Assembly: GCA_027886175.1 (NCBI GenBank)
Contig: JAJNNQ010000006.1
Coordinates: 6,820,001-6,884,000 of the forward strand
Direction: 5' to 3'
Length of the DNA: 64,000 nucleotides
Source of the DNA: Phylloscopus collybita
Taxonomy: Eukaryota; Chordata; Aves; Passeriformes; Phylloscopidae
Part shown: one piece after another, positions 27,301 to 40,305 of the stretch
Layout: every line of letters begins with the position of its first letter
Position numbering within the stretch: the first letter of the stretch is position 1
Program-made: the position numbers and the translations under genes
The notes under the pieces: generated by a model
The model's input: the letters and a program-made list of their open reading frames with translations, nothing else
The model's database searches: none
What the model was told of the DNA's origin: nothing

Positions 27301-28000
27301 ATTGTTACTTTAGAAAATTATTCTGTGAAAAGAAGTAAAGAGAAAAAATACCCTGGGAATACATTCATTGTCTATGAATTTTTTTTTATCCCACATTGTC
27401 CCATTTAAGTAAACATTTGGATATTTTTCTCAGCCTTGCATTCTCAGTCTGTGATTTGAGAATCAAGTTGGCTCCTTTCCATCTCATCTATTATCACCAA
27501 TAACACAAGTTTTGCAGGCCAAATTAGTCCCTTGTTTGCACCTGTGCCCCCTAATGCCATCCCTGGGTTTGCACAGCTGTAATTGCCTCAAGTACAGTAA
27601 ACAGCTCCAGTGATGCACAAGCTGGAATTGGATCCACATGTGAATCTCTTTTAGCTGTCAGGACTGTAAGGTCAAACAAAAGAAGAAGCAGCAAAACTTA
27701 CCCTTATGACTAGAGCTGGTAGATGTAATTTTTTCAGGAGCAACTCTGCACTCTGCTTGGAGAAGGAATGTGTTTTGTTACTCTGTTGGGATGGATAGAA
27801 AACATAAGAAATATGATTTTGGCTTTCTGCAGAAACTAGATTTTGAATTTACTCTCTGAGCAGTGGCTTCTAGTTAAAACAAAAGATAAGATTCATGTTC
27901 AGTTTTTCCAAATGTGGGGAGTTTAAAAATGCAATAAAGAGAAAGCTGTCAATGATTAGTCTAAGATTGCAAGATAGTTCCTAATTTAAAAGGATTATAG

Positions 28001-28063
28001 TAAAGAGTAAAGTTTTACTCTTTAATCAATGAGATTAAAATGGGTTTAAAAGTACTTTTAAAC
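28001..28063. repeat. Two neighbouring perfect palindromes
   Basis: TAAAGAGTAAA (28001-28011) pairs perfectly with TTTACTCTTTA (28014-28024) across a 2-base loop. Twenty bases further on, GTTTAAAAGT (28044-28053) pairs with ACTTTTAAAC (28054-28063) with no loop. ACTCTTTAA also recurs after the second palindrome. Confidence 0.85.
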
Positions 28064-31000
28064 TCTTTAATCCACCAAATGTAACCTCTTACTGTTATGC
28101 ATAATTTTTTTTTTTTAATTGAAACCACAATCCCTACACTAAATCAATCAATAGAAGGCCTGGGTAAAATATTAATTTTAATTTCAGGCTATTTATTAAT
28201 TTTAATCTTGTCCAGTTTTTCTCTATAATGGTGATGAACAGAGCATGTAACATAATATTATTCCTACTGTAAAACAGAGAGTATAAACATAAAAAGTCAA
28301 AAGCCCTTAATCTCTTAGGCAAACCTGTCCAGTTTGCAGATAAGGACCTCTCAAATAGTTCTGAGGTCTCAAAACACAATTCTTTTAAATTTGGCAAATG
28401 AATATCTAAATTAGCTTTTATAATAGCATCACCTTCTTCAACAGGAAGAGTAGATTCTGATCCTAGCCTTCTATGTCAAAGAGAAGCATTCTCATTTATT
28501 TCAGCAGAAATAGTTCAAAAGTTTAAAGAACTGATGATATTTGAATGCCAGCAACATAAAATTATGTTTGAACAGTCTGATATTTTCTTTCTCTCTGGGC
28601 AAAAAAAATACACTTTTTAACATACTTTAATTCCTTTGAACCTCTTTTCCCTTGATATCAGGTTGTAAAGTGCTATCCACCAAGGCATCTCTTCAATCGT
28701 TAAAGAAAGACCTTTTGTGATGTTTTTAATTAGTTTTAACCTTCTTCACATCTTCAAGCATGGTTATGGACACTCATTGATTTTAATTACCATACTGATA
28801 GCTTACTGCTTTGCACTTCTTATTAAAATGACCCTCTAGCATTTCTTTTGAAAAAGTCCTCCATGTAGGTTCGGAGGTTTTTTCACTGTTAAAAAAATAA
28901 TTTGAATTTGTTTGGAATTTCTGTGTTAAAATGTTGAGTATTGTGAGAAAATTTTGCATTTTATCAATTTGCATAATCATAAGAGCTGTGAAGACAGAAA
29001 ATAACTTTATAAAATATTTTATTTTTACTACTTAAAGGGTTTTTTGGAGGAGGAGAGTGTTTGCATGTTTGTCACATAATGTGGAGCTTGTAAATTCATG
29101 ACATCCATGAAAAGAAGCAGAAATCTGTTCCCAACAGCAGTGTCCAATATTAATTCTCATTTGCTCAGCTTCTAGCTAATCTCACAAGTGTGTTCATCAC
29201 CTGGAAACAATATTTGTATACAGTAATACCCTATATAAACCACTACTCATTAAAGAGGAATGAAACTTCTGTTCCAAAGAGAAGGAACCTTCCAGCTGTC
29301 AGCCAGAACTAAATCATATATTTTCCCAGTTTTCAAATACATGTATTTCAGCTTCATAAACCCTCAGCCTCCTCTTTTAGTTTTTTACATGAAGATGCAC
29401 AGCATTTAGGCAGCATAACACATTTTAATACAAGTGTGTTATTCTTGCTTCTTATCTTTCTCTCTTTCTCTCTTTAGGTCATAAACTCTGTAAATTTCTT
29501 AGTTTATTATTTTTAAAACCTGTTAATGCAAAATCATTCCCTACATGAGAGAAGAATTTGGATAAAAATCACACAATTTCCCTATCTGGAAATTAGTTTT
29601 AATAAAATCTTGTACACTAAAGTTTATGAGAAAGTAGCAAAATTAAAGGTGAAAGTATTTCTAAAAAGAACAGAAACATTATAAGGTTTTTTCAACAATT
29701 CTGAAAGAAATGTAAATGAAATTTGACATAGTTTTTTGTTTGTTTTTTTTTTCATTGAAGTAGCATCACATGAGTTGCTCCATCTGAAGTATGCTCTGTA
29801 TGTGTTGTTAAGGGTATGTTCCTACTAAGGTCACCTGTACTACTGCTACTGTAGATTTCTGGAGTACCCAGCTTCCAATTCAAAACTCTAGAAAATTTAC
29901 GTAATCTAAAAAGCTTCAGTTGTTCTCTTGCTAATAAGCTACACAGGCATGCCTCTTTTACCTTGCCTTTGATTTAGCGATTATTTAATTTATTTGAGAA
30001 CCATTTTAATTGTAGACCTGGGCCCCATTTTAAGTTATTATTTGGGTTTAACCTTTCTTCTTCACTGGACAGTGAATTTATGACTATTTAAATTTTATTG
30101 CTGGTTTTATGTTTTCATTGATCTTTGTCTCATATGCCATTCAGAGGAATTTATTAGAAAGGAAATACAATATAAATACAGGTATTTATTTACAAAACCA
30201 AAGCAAGTCTTTTTAATCAGAGAGGGAAGAATAGTTTTAAGAAAAATAGCTAAGTAACAAGGACAGTGGTATCATGAACTGTCAGAATGTGATAACAGTC
30301 ATTAGTAAAACCCTTTAAGACTTCCAAGTTCTAGTAAAGAAAAAAAAATCATGCCTTTTTTGCTTTCCAACTATAGCAGTAAGTATTTGTATTAATTTAT
30401 ATATATTTTTTAGAACTACAGTTTCATAGAACGGTAGCTGGACTGTGATTTATAGAGAACATTATTTTTTCTGGCTTTAGTTAGTTTGCAAATATTCACT
30501 GCAGCAAGCTGGCTATGAAGAAACTTTTGAGTCAGGTTTTCCTATCATGCATTTGCCTTTACTCAATAAATATTTTTCATAGGAACAATTTTGAATCCTT
30601 GGTAATGATGAAGGGATAATGGACTGATAAACTCTTTTAATTTCCATAAACCCTGGTAAAGCGACTTTTGGCCACAGCTAGGGTCTGACTTAGAGGAGTA
30701 TCAAAACAGATAAACATTTCACAGTTTCAGTCTTATTTCAGTGTACACTTTCTTTACCTCATGCCAGAGGTTTTGTTAATATCCTGAAAATTGTGACACA
30801 TACACAGACAAAATTTTGTCCTTCTGCAGCCTTTGCTCTCTTTGTACTCCATGTTCTCTTTATAATACCGTACTCACCAGTAGCATTTGTTCTGACTCAA
30901 AATGCAGAACTAAGGAAGACAATGTGATATTTGTGCCAAGTGAAAAAGTGATTCCTGAAATGCCCTTCAATGCAATGAAATAAACAAAGCCTTTTAAAGT

Positions 31001-31996
31001 TCATACTGGAATTGGAACTAGCACATAGCAAGAAAATAAATCTCTTTTATGCAGATGTGACTTTCATTAAAACATGAAGCTCTGCATAAAGCTGAACAGC
31101 TGACTCTGCATTACTCGACATGAAGAATAAAAAAAGAATAATTGAACCCAGACATTATTATTTTTGCAGAATGAAGAATATACAGCATGTATTCTAAATT
31201 GCAGTGATACAGACAATTCAATAGATGTCTGGATCTCAATCCACCCAAGCATTTGAACTACTTTTCTAAACCATTCCCTTACTAAAAAGTAGATTAAAGT
31301 TTCTATCTAACTCCTCTAACAATGACTCTAAAGTTATGATATTAAATATTTTAGAGCTAATTTCAAGTGTTTATTTTCATTTTATCTGTCTGTCTATCAT
31401 GTGCTTATCTGCTTTTTATAGAAAAATGTAAATGTGAATCTAAACCTTCAATATTTGGTAAAGCCACAATGTTTTATGCTTTCTGATCTCCCTAGATGAT
31501 TTTGGAATTACCCATTCCTATGTGTGAATATTTCCAGATATATGCCAACTGAACCAGGCATAAATGAAGTGCAAATCATGTGCAATTTAGATTAAAAGAA
31601 TTCATAAATAAATCATCTGAACACTGCAATATCTCTGCACTTCACTAATAGAAGAACTCCAGGACACAGATATAGCCTTGTTTGATAACTTTCCAGCTTG
31701 TTCTATTCATCAGATTGTCCGACATTAGAGAGTTCAAGGAGTTCAAAGTCAGAAAAGACAGTGTTTAATTTTACTTCATATGTATCTCAGTCAATTAGTT
31801 TCCCTAAAAGAAATTTCTAGCTGGTGTGAGTTGAGATGTAAGCAATACTTTGAGATGCAAGTAACTGTTCTCTGTGCCTCAGGTGAGAAGGGATGAGTAC
31901 CTTGAACATGATACCTTAAAGTCCTACAGTGTCAGAAAAACCATCAGGTAAGTACAACCAAATCCTTGTAGGAAGCAAATAGCATCCCACCAAAAA

Positions 31997-32041
31997 AAAG
32001 AAAAAAAAAAAGAAAAAAAAAGAAAAAGAAAAAAAAAAAAA
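31997..32041. repeat. A-rich tract with G interruptions
   Basis: Runs of 4-11 A separated by single G. It could be a degenerated poly-A tail, but no retrocopy body is recognisable to its left. Confidence 0.85.
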
Positions 32042-33767
32042 TACAACCCCAACTTCAGTGGACACACAGAGCCTCAATAAAGGATTACACTCAACCCAAT
32101 TTCTCCAGTTTAGAACTATTTTAAAATATTTCCACTTCTAAACCAAAGAAATGAACAGATTGTTTAATGAGTAGTTACGAACACTTCATAGTCCAACTCC
32201 TTAGCCTAACTAAGGTAAAACCTAGTGAAGTGTTTTTCAGGTGTCAAAAACTTAATACAGACTAGGTGTGTTTGAAGCTTGGAAAGTTCAGCAGTAGATG
32301 TAAAAATAATACCAAGAATTGACCATTTTCATTTGCAGGTCTATAGCCTCCACCAAGATTTCTTTTTCTTTCTGTGTCTGTAGAATAATAAACAGGCTTG
32401 GGAACATTTAAATTATGGTCCAGATAGAGAAATTAATTGTTCAAGAACTTTGAACCATTCCCATATTGTTCCCCTATCTCATCTAAATTTATCTAAGCGT
32501 AAAATCATGCTAAGGCAAAGAACTGTGTATTTCAGGTGGAAATCTGAGGAGCATTGTGTGTAGCTTAAAGGAAACTAATTAACCCTTAAAGGTAGTGTAT
32601 AATCAACATCTAATCTTACAGTTCATCAGAAAACCGAACAATAGGAATAATTTATTGTGCACGAGTGTATACAATAATTTTCTCTATAGATGCAATAATT
32701 ACATCTATAGATTTACTTGCCCTTTCATTAAATCTCTATTTGTTTTTGCAATATAGTTAATAGATACTATACTAGTTATTGTAAGACAATCAGGACAGTA
32801 GTCTAACATATCAAAACACAGATATATTCTTACTTTACAAAAAATTCTACAATTCAGTACGTTCCCTGTGCTATGTGTTGTTCTAGATTGGATGTTGTGC
32901 ATTTATAATTGCCACTACATTGCACATTCTGTGAACAAAAATCAGTTAGTTCACAGATTAGCAAATATTACTGGATGTTTCCTTTCCTTGGTCCTTCTTC
33001 TCACTATGTTCTTTTGCTCTACAACATAATAAAATCAAAGTGAAATTAATATTTTCTTGATCCTAGAGTAAGAAATCCTACCATTAAAAATAGATTTTTG
33101 CAGTGAAATCTCTGACCATAAGCAATACCTCAAGTAAAAAGAAACTGGTCTTCTTGCCTGAGAGAAGTAGTATTCAAATAAAATGGGTTGAGAACTGATG
33201 TTAAATAAAAAAAAAAAAAATGTCAGAAAGTTTTAAGTATACTGATGGAAAAATATTTGTATTTGAGCAGGATTGTACTATAAATTAACCTCATCTTACT
33301 GATATTTAGAAAAGCACAACTAGAAACAAGAGCTTTGTTGGAATGCATATGTGTAATTAGAGCTAAACAAATGTGAGATGCAGTGGTATTATTGAACTGT
33401 TTACTTATATAACATTATATATTTCTGTTGTCAAAGCTTATCTGAAAAACAGAATGAATCAAAATGGTCACATTATGCAAAAGTCAGAATCTTTGCTACC
33501 TTCAACACAAGCCAGCTTCCTTGCTGATGGTTGTTAATGCACTGGATTCAATAGCTGCATTGACATTTAACTGTGAAGAATGGGGCCTACAATTAAATGT
33601 AGTGTAGAAACTCATTTACCTTACTTAGCTCACAATTTGTCACCAGATAAAGATACTGGGATTCACTAATGGAAATGAGATTTTTTTTTTTTTCATGCAA
33701 GAGTCCAAAGTAAAGACACCAAATTAATGGAAAATCATGAATTTTCTTAATCTTTAGATTGTAGAGC

Positions 33768-33772
33768 ACTGT
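33768..33772 (+). repeat. Left target-site duplication of the plus-strand solo LTR
   Basis: ACTGT here matches ATTGT at 34486-34490 in 4 of 5 positions, immediately outside the TG...CA ends of the LTR. Confidence 0.7.
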
Positions 33773-34485
33773 TGTCTTAGGTTATGGAACCAAAAATGTG
33801 TATTCTATTTCATCTGCTGAAAACTGTTGGGGAGATGTTTTTTCTTTATATCTTGTAACTCTGGGGGGAGGGAGGGCAGTTGTCTTCTGATAATGGGTCA
33901 ACTGTTAAAACCAGGTGAGCCCGTGTTTCTTATCAGAGTCACAATGGGCCATTAAGACTCCTCAAGCTGTTCTTCTCCCCAAGCTGTTCTATTGTGAGAT
34001 GCTCCACCCAGTGGGGGGAGCCAACCATTCCTACCTAAATAAAAGCTGAGACACAGGAACACAAAGGTATCTGGCTTCACCTGCTTCCCAGAGGAGGACT
34101 GGACCCTTCTCAATATCACTGGACCCTTGTTCGACAGGATCATCTCTACTCCAACAGAACCACATCTGCTACTCCAGAAGGACTCACTTTTGGACTGCTT
34201 CCAACACCCTGACCAACGGGGTGTCAGGTTGTAGCTCTGACTCTGTCAGGTTTTTTCCAGGATTGTTGCTTGTTTGTTTGCTTGTTTGGTTGGGTGGTTT
34301 TGTTTTCTACTATATTTGTATTGTTAATGTTCCTAGTAAAGAACTGTTATTCCTATTCCCAAATCTTTGCCTGAAAGCTCTTAATTGCAAAATTATAAAT
34401 TGGTGGGGGCGAAGGGTTTACATTCTCCATTCTAAGGGAAACTCCAGGTTTCCGTGGCAGATACCTGTCTTTCCAAACCAAGACA
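33773..34485 (+). mobile_element. Solo LTR, songbird ERV family, copy A
   Basis: The element starts TGTCTTAGGTTATGG and ends CCAAACCAAGACA, giving the inverted ends TGTCTT...AAGACA. It is 713 bp and carries a 5-bp target duplication with one mismatch. It is the same family as 45334-46094 in the opposite direction. A TATA-like AAATAAAAG lies at about 34036, and AGTAAA near 34335 could serve as a polyadenylation signal, which suggests plus orientation. There is no gag, pol or env next to it, so it is a solo LTR left by LTR-LTR recombination. An open frame beginning at 34221 starts with GTG, not ATG, and lies across the R/U5 part; I do not regard it as a gene. The 155 bp at 34219-34373 is identical to the inverted copy. 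Confidence 0.88.
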
Positions 34486-34490
34486 ATTGT
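34486..34490 (+). repeat. Right target-site duplication of the plus-strand solo LTR
   Basis: ATTGT, pairing with ACTGT at 33768-33772. Confidence 0.7.
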
Positions 34491-34849
34491 GCAAAGACTG
34501 GAGCTATTTTAGACATGTACAAACAGTTGTCCTTTCTTGTGCAAGTATGAAATATTTATGTGGAATAGAACTTTTCTCATCTTTGTTACATTCCACTGTT
34601 TCAATTAAAATTGCAGTGTAGCATAGCCCTAGATGCTTAGTGAGGAACTTTTATTAAAGCTGCAAAAAGGGTGATTCAGAAAGCAAAACCTGCTGGGTAT
34701 TTATTCAGGAAACAGCCACTATCATAAAGACAAAATTTATAATCACTTTTCTGAAGAAATTCTAGTTTATTTTACCCCCAAAAATGCCTTTTTCTTCATA
34801 GTACTAATTGATGGGGTGCTTTTACTATATTTAATTTCTAATAAACTGT
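34491..34849. other. Unique DNA between LTR and CR1
   Basis: AT-rich sequence with no recognisable feature separates the solo LTR from the CR1 piece. Confidence 0.7.
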
Positions 34850-35203
34850 CAAGAGGCATCTGGACAGTCTAGATCAATTGGCCAAAGGTGTGAGGTTTGA
34901 CAAGTGAAGTTCTGGGTCTTGCACTTGGGTCACACAAACCCCAGGCAGCACCACAGATCGGGGTCAGAGTGGCTGGGAAGCTGCCCAGTGGAAAAGGCCC
35001 TGGGGTTATTGGTCAGCAGTGGCTGTACATGATCTAACCTGTGCCCAGGTGGCCAAGAGAGCCAATGGCATCCTGGCCTGTGTCAGCAATGGGGTGGCCA
35101 GCACGAGCAGGGCAGGGACTGTCCCTCTGTACTGGGCACTGGTGAGGCCACACCTCAAGCCCTGTGTTCAGTTCTGGGCCCCTCAATACAAGAAGGACAT
35201 TTT
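34850..35203 (+). mobile_element. CR1 LINE fragment (ORF2 C-terminal part)
   Basis: The DNA follows the CR1 sense consensus, from GGCATCTGGACAGTCTAGAT through TCTTGCACTTGGGTCACA and GTGCCCAGGTGGCCAAGA to TTCTGGGCCCCTCAATACAA. The frame at 35019-35205 reads [20 protein letters not shown], then [20 protein letters not shown], the conserved block following the RT palm in CR1 ORF2. The upstream part is shortened and out of frame. The fragment stops abruptly after AAGAAGGACAT, followed by unrelated T-rich DNA. Both ends are truncated, and the CR1 3' terminus is absent. Confidence 0.9.
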
Positions 35204-36898
35204 TGGGGGTTTTGTTCTTTCTTTATTACACATGGAGTTTTCTAAACTATGCCTACTTTGACCTGAACTAGACATTGTTTAGTGTATAGATTTAAGTTTA
35301 TTTCTTCAAAATCCATGGAGAGGAAATACGGAGAGTTATGAAATTTTATTAGAAAATATTTAACACAGATTTTGTAAATAAGGCCTGGGTAATTTCACAC
35401 ATTTTGATACATGAAAACCAATTACAAGATCATGTAACTTCCTATCTTAAATTACCAGGGATGAAAAGTTTATTATTTATTTTTATTATTATTATTACAA
35501 TGTTTATTACCATCTTCACTCTCCTTTTCATGAATTTCAAATTATGCCTCTAAGTTGCAGAAATCCTGGGTACCAAATCCACAAAGGAAGATAGGAACCA
35601 AGCACCAGCATTAAAGTCTTCTCATGACAGCTTTCCTCATTTTGTACCTAATGTGTAAGTTGTCTGAAGATCTTTACAGGAGGCTCTAAATGCCTGTGGT
35701 TGAGGTGGCATAGAATAACCCTGGAATTCTGCTAACACCAGGAGCTTAGAGCATTATCTTTGAGTTAAATCCTAGCAGGATTTTCACTCTGAACATTTCT
35801 AGTACCAGGTGACAAGGAAAAACACCAAATTCACTTCAAACATAGCCCAGAATGGTGATGATGTTTCTGTCAGGATCTTTTTTTTTTTTTTTAGTACCTT
35901 TCCCTATTTTCTTCCAATGGACTAATACTTGGAGAATCTGATTTGGCTAGAGATTTATTTTTTTTTGATAGGAATTCTCTGTCTTCTGTATAAACTGTTT
36001 GTCATTTCATACATTACTTACAAATCCAGAGAGAAAGAAGGTGAAAATGATTTCTCAGTTAGTGTGAGGATATTTATTAGAAAGGATGGCATAATAATTC
36101 ATCTTCTTATTTCAATTAATGTATGCTGAAACTATATAAATCCTGTACATCTAGCTGCAGGGCCAAAATGTTGTGATTTCAGCTTGCTTTCTGTGAAATG
36201 CAGGGAACATAAGTTGATAAAGTGGTTTAGCTTACACTTTCCCAGTGTAAGAACACACAAACATCATGTTGTATTACATTGCCTTACTGTTCCTTCCTTT
36301 TGCCCAAAACAGTGTTATGTCAGTATGCATGCAAATTCACGAGTGTTTCACAGAGACCACACTTAGAAATACTTTGATTAGAAATTCAGCCCAACTTTGT
36401 ATACAGCAAGCAATAAAGGGCATCTAGGTGTTAATTTGCTTCCTAGATCTTACGCTGAAGAATGCAATAGATGTTTTTTGTTTGTCCCATAGTGCAGCAT
36501 TACCTCTTTAATGAGCTGGTCAGATCATGGAAGTGCCAAGATTCATTTTTTTTATATGAATGTAGAAAACTATCAATAGAACTGGCACTGACTTGGAAAT
36601 TAAGAAACAGAATCAAGAAAGTCAAGCAATGAACAGTATTTTGGTAAAAGCTGCTTGAAGCACACCCCTTTCTTTTCTCAAATTGTCCTAATCACAAGTG
36701 TCTTTACACTTAATGGAGCCCAAACTGACATCAGACAGATTAAGGAAAAAAACTACTTCAGTGACAATTTATCCTTGAAGAGTTATTAGATCTTCCAGTA
36801 TTTTCCTTTCTTGCTGCTTTGCTATCTAAACTAAGAAAGAATTGTTCTCCTCAAGCCAAATGAAAGTTTATTTTCATACTTTTTATCGCCCAATCTAA

Positions 36899-36978
36899 AA
36901 ATAAAAGCAAAACAAAATAAAACTGAAACAAAACAAAGCAAAGCAAACCAAAGAAAAACAACAACAACAGCAGCAAAA
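36899..36978. repeat. A-rich AAAAC/AAAGC/AAC low-complexity tract
   Basis: Irregular AAAAC, AAAGC and AAC units; purine-rich on the plus strand. Confidence 0.85.
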
Positions 36979-39488
36979 ATATGCACAAGAGAAGAGAATT
37001 ATATACTGATTCATCTCTTTGTAAAATATTTCAGGATAACTTGTGGGTTTTTAAGTGCTTTTATCAAAGCATACATTTTTAACTTATTTTCTGATAATTT
37101 CTGTCAAGAGATAAAAGCTTAAAGTAATATACCAGTAAAATATAGAATTAGTTTCTAAATGTGTGATTTGAATTTTAAATTCTTTGAAACAGTTCCTCAC
37201 TTGAAGCAAATCAACATAGTCCCTTGTCCCTTTGGAAATTAGCCCTTTGATACTGATTGAAAAAGAGTACAAAATCTCAAGATCCGTTTCTTTCTGGGTT
37301 CACTGGATGTTTCTTTCCCTATGTGAATATCAAGTTTATAGGAATGATGTGACATGCTTCTAGACATAGAAAAGGTCACCAACAATTATTTGTACTGAGC
37401 TGACAAGTTTTAACAAATTATTTTCAACAGAGATTCAAAATAATCTGCAAAACAGTAATTGATACTTGTCAAATTGCATATTAAATTAATGATTGACATT
37501 AGAAGGATTGGCAGATATTTGCCTTAGCAGAAAAGTTATTTTAATGGTATTTGTTGTGAACTTTCTGAGTCTCTTACATTTATCTTTGGGGAAAAACAAT
37601 GAGTCATATGAGTGTTGTTAATTTTATCCATGCACCATCATTGTATTTCTTATGATTCCTGTGTCTGCCCAAATAACTCTACAATGATAAAAATAAATAA
37701 GTGTCTGACAGAGGTCTACAAATAGTATTGTATGTATTATTTATTTATATTATACTAAATGACTGAGTCAGACTGAAATTTGTCATATTGTCTAATGTTT
37801 AACAATGACAGAAATTTGAGGATAATTGCATTCTGCACAAGTTTTGCATCACTTCAACAGCCACAATGCAGTCCTTAAAGCCACAAGGACAGATTTTAAT
37901 TGTTTATGTGATATATCATTTGATTGTCTCCTTCACTCTGTACCAACCAAAGAACACTGTAAATTAATAATAAGCTCAGGCACAGCTGCAAAGTAACTGC
38001 TACAGGATAAGATTGATTTATATCTAAGGTGATGATGCCTGGACTCCAGATAACTAAATAGGGAGTATAAATTTCCTGCAATATCTCAGATCATGATCAC
38101 AAGTTTGGTATTCCAAATTTCTGTTGATACAACAGACTTTGATATATGGCACTATGGTACACATTTGTGTGAATTAACTTTGAAAGTATAAGAGTAGATA
38201 GGACTTGAATGACTTTACAGAGTATGTTCTTTGGCTTTCTCACATATTTATATGGAGCAGCAAGTACTGAGCTTCTACACGAAAATAATAATGAAAAGTA
38301 ATGCAGACAGAAATAGCTTGCCTCTAGCAAGACCAATGGCAAGGTCAGCTCACATCAATTAAATGAGAAAGCCTTCAAGATAAAGTTCATTCCACACATT
38401 ATGAACACTTTCTCTCCTTCCAAAAAAGGGCCTGGTTTTACAGGTATGATGCTGCTTAACTGGAAACTCAAATATCTACACTAAAAAAATAACTGTGAAA
38501 AAAATCTTATACATAGTTAACAAGAATGTTAGACAATTTAAAATTAAAACAAAACAGAAAAAAAAAAACCAAAACCACAAACCAACCAAACACAACAAAA
38601 ACCCCTGCAACTGGTAAAATACAGAAAGCATCTTCTTATAAATATTCCAAAATACAGCACAACTGCTGTCAATGAGTCCTTAACTGCTAAACACTTTAAA
38701 AGATTCAGCATTGCCATTCCTTTTATATTTTGTTAAACAATGTCTAAATGTCTAAACAATGCTTAAAAACATTGGTCAACAAATAAAATACATAGAACCA
38801 GCGAGCAGATTCATGTTTTTCTCTTGAAGTATGATTAGTTTGCAGTCGTCTATGAGAAAACACTCCTAGATGAATTTTGGTCCTCAAATCTGATTAGAGA
38901 TATCATTACACATCCCTCCAAGGCAAGAACTTGACATTTCAAGTCTCTGCTTGTTCAATTTAAGTTCTAGTCTTAGTTTCATCCCTTCTTAAGTACCAAA
39001 ATTAGAGGTAAATGAACCACTGTCTCACTAAACTGTAATGTGCAATTTGAACCAATGCCAGTTTCAACTAACCCTGAACTCAGCCTAAGTGTGGTGCAGG
39101 GCAAAAATTGTCCATTATTTTTTCTCCCTTTTGAGCTGCTGCCCTCTGGCTGATGTTTGACTGTGGATAAAAAAGCAGCCCTCAAAATTTTGCAGAATTA
39201 CATAAGACCATGATCAAAGAAACTACAATTTGCAGATAGCTCTGCGCAATACCATCACTTGGAAAAAATGTTGTTTTTTGGTACTTTTCTGAAAATAAAC
39301 AAAGCACATGGATGAAAACATAAGGCACTCTGAGGTTACTCAAAACAGAAAAAAAGGAAAGGCTAAAACCAATAAGATGTCTTTAATCCAAAATGTTTTG
39401 GTTAAATGTTTCTTTTTTTTCTTTTTTTACTTAACATCTCAAGATGGTAATAATAAATAACTTTTTAATTGAAATAGTATGCATATAA

Positions 39489-39560
39489 ACAACAAAAGCA
39501 ATAATAATAACAATAATAGTAATAATAAGAATAATAACAATAATATTATAATAATATTTT
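39489..39560. repeat. (AAT)n/(AAC)n degenerate microsatellite
   Basis: AATAATAAC-type units continue with interruptions into an ATAATATT block. Confidence 0.85.
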
Positions 39561-40039
39561 ACATGGAGTGCCAACACTCTTTTAGAATAGTGAATCTTAG
39601 CAAAATTACACTATTTTGAGAGTCAGTTTCAAAATCTCAGAAGGAATGAGTTGAATATTGAAGCTTAATAATAACCACAACTTTAGAAGCCAGAAATACA
39701 GAATATTTGCAAAAAATGACGACCATCTTCCAAAAGAACAAAAATTTTCACCCAACTTTTTTTTCTTTCTATGAATAATTTTTAGTAGAATGCAGTAAAG
39801 GAAATCAGAAACTCTTGATGGACAGGTTTTACACACAGAGAGAAATAAAACCTATCAAAATATGACCAGAAATTTCACATGAAATAATGTTGATGAAGCT
39901 AATTATTCTGATAGGATGAAAAGAGCGTTCGTGCAAAACTACAAATAGTCCTATTTATAGTATTAACGGAAAGAAAAATGCAATTTTTTGTATTTTGAGA
40001 AAATTCCAGATAGGTTCTTCTCTGGGGAACTTGATGCAA

Positions 40040-40305
40040 TGATGCACTTATGGTACGGTGGACGGTGGTCTAAGTACAAGTATGGGGAGGCCTGGCAGAT
40101 TGATTACATCACACTGCCCCAAACCCGCCAAGGCAAGCGCTACGTGCTGACCATGGTGGAAGCCACCACTGGGTGGCTGGAGACCTATCCTGTGCCTCAT
40201 GCCACCGCCCGGAACACCATCCTGGGCCTGGAAAAACAAGTCCTATGGAGACATGGCACCCCTGAGAGGATTGAGTCGGACAACGGGACTCATTTCAAAA
40301 ATAGC
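40040..40305 (+). pseudogene. Endogenous retrovirus pol fragment: integrase catalytic core, N-terminal half
   Basis: An uninterrupted frame (in-frame ATG at 40039) reads a retroviral integrase core segment. WQIDY carries the first catalytic Asp (codon 40102-40104), followed by GKRYVLTMVEATTGWLE and a TPERIESDNGTHF-type block with the second catalytic Asp (codon 40279-40281). The 59-residue spacing between the two Asp fits the retroviral D,D(35)E layout. The N-terminal HHCC zinc-binding domain and everything after the second Asp, including the catalytic Glu, are missing, so it cannot function. The GC-rich block stops sharply near 40300 and AT-rich host DNA follows in the same frame. No LTR, gag or env is adjacent. 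Exact retroviral class is not determined; similar integrase sequences are common in songbird ERVs. Confidence 0.88.

Larger units (their letters stand above)
19259..33767. other. Long unique AT-rich stretch, no gene recognised
   Basis: About 14.5 kb without a recognisable gene or transposon. Seen are a 25-bp x2 duplication (19271-19320), a TTTTG array (19816-19862) and T-runs near 22063-22083. There are also ATATC and TATATC arrays (24093-24136, 25978-26037), palindromes at 27280-27300 and 28001-28063, and an A/G-rich tract at 31997-32041. All open frames are under 100 codons and contain no known motif. A less AT-rich part at 27440-27700 might be a conserved non-coding element but cannot be told from sequence alone. 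Confidence 0.65.
35204..40039. other. Unique AT-rich non-coding DNA
   Basis: No gene or transposon was recognised in this interval. Low-complexity tracts include A/C-rich stretches at 36899-36978 and 38540-38605 and an AAT/AAC-rich tract at 39489-39560. T-runs occur at 35877-35893. Confidence 0.7.
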
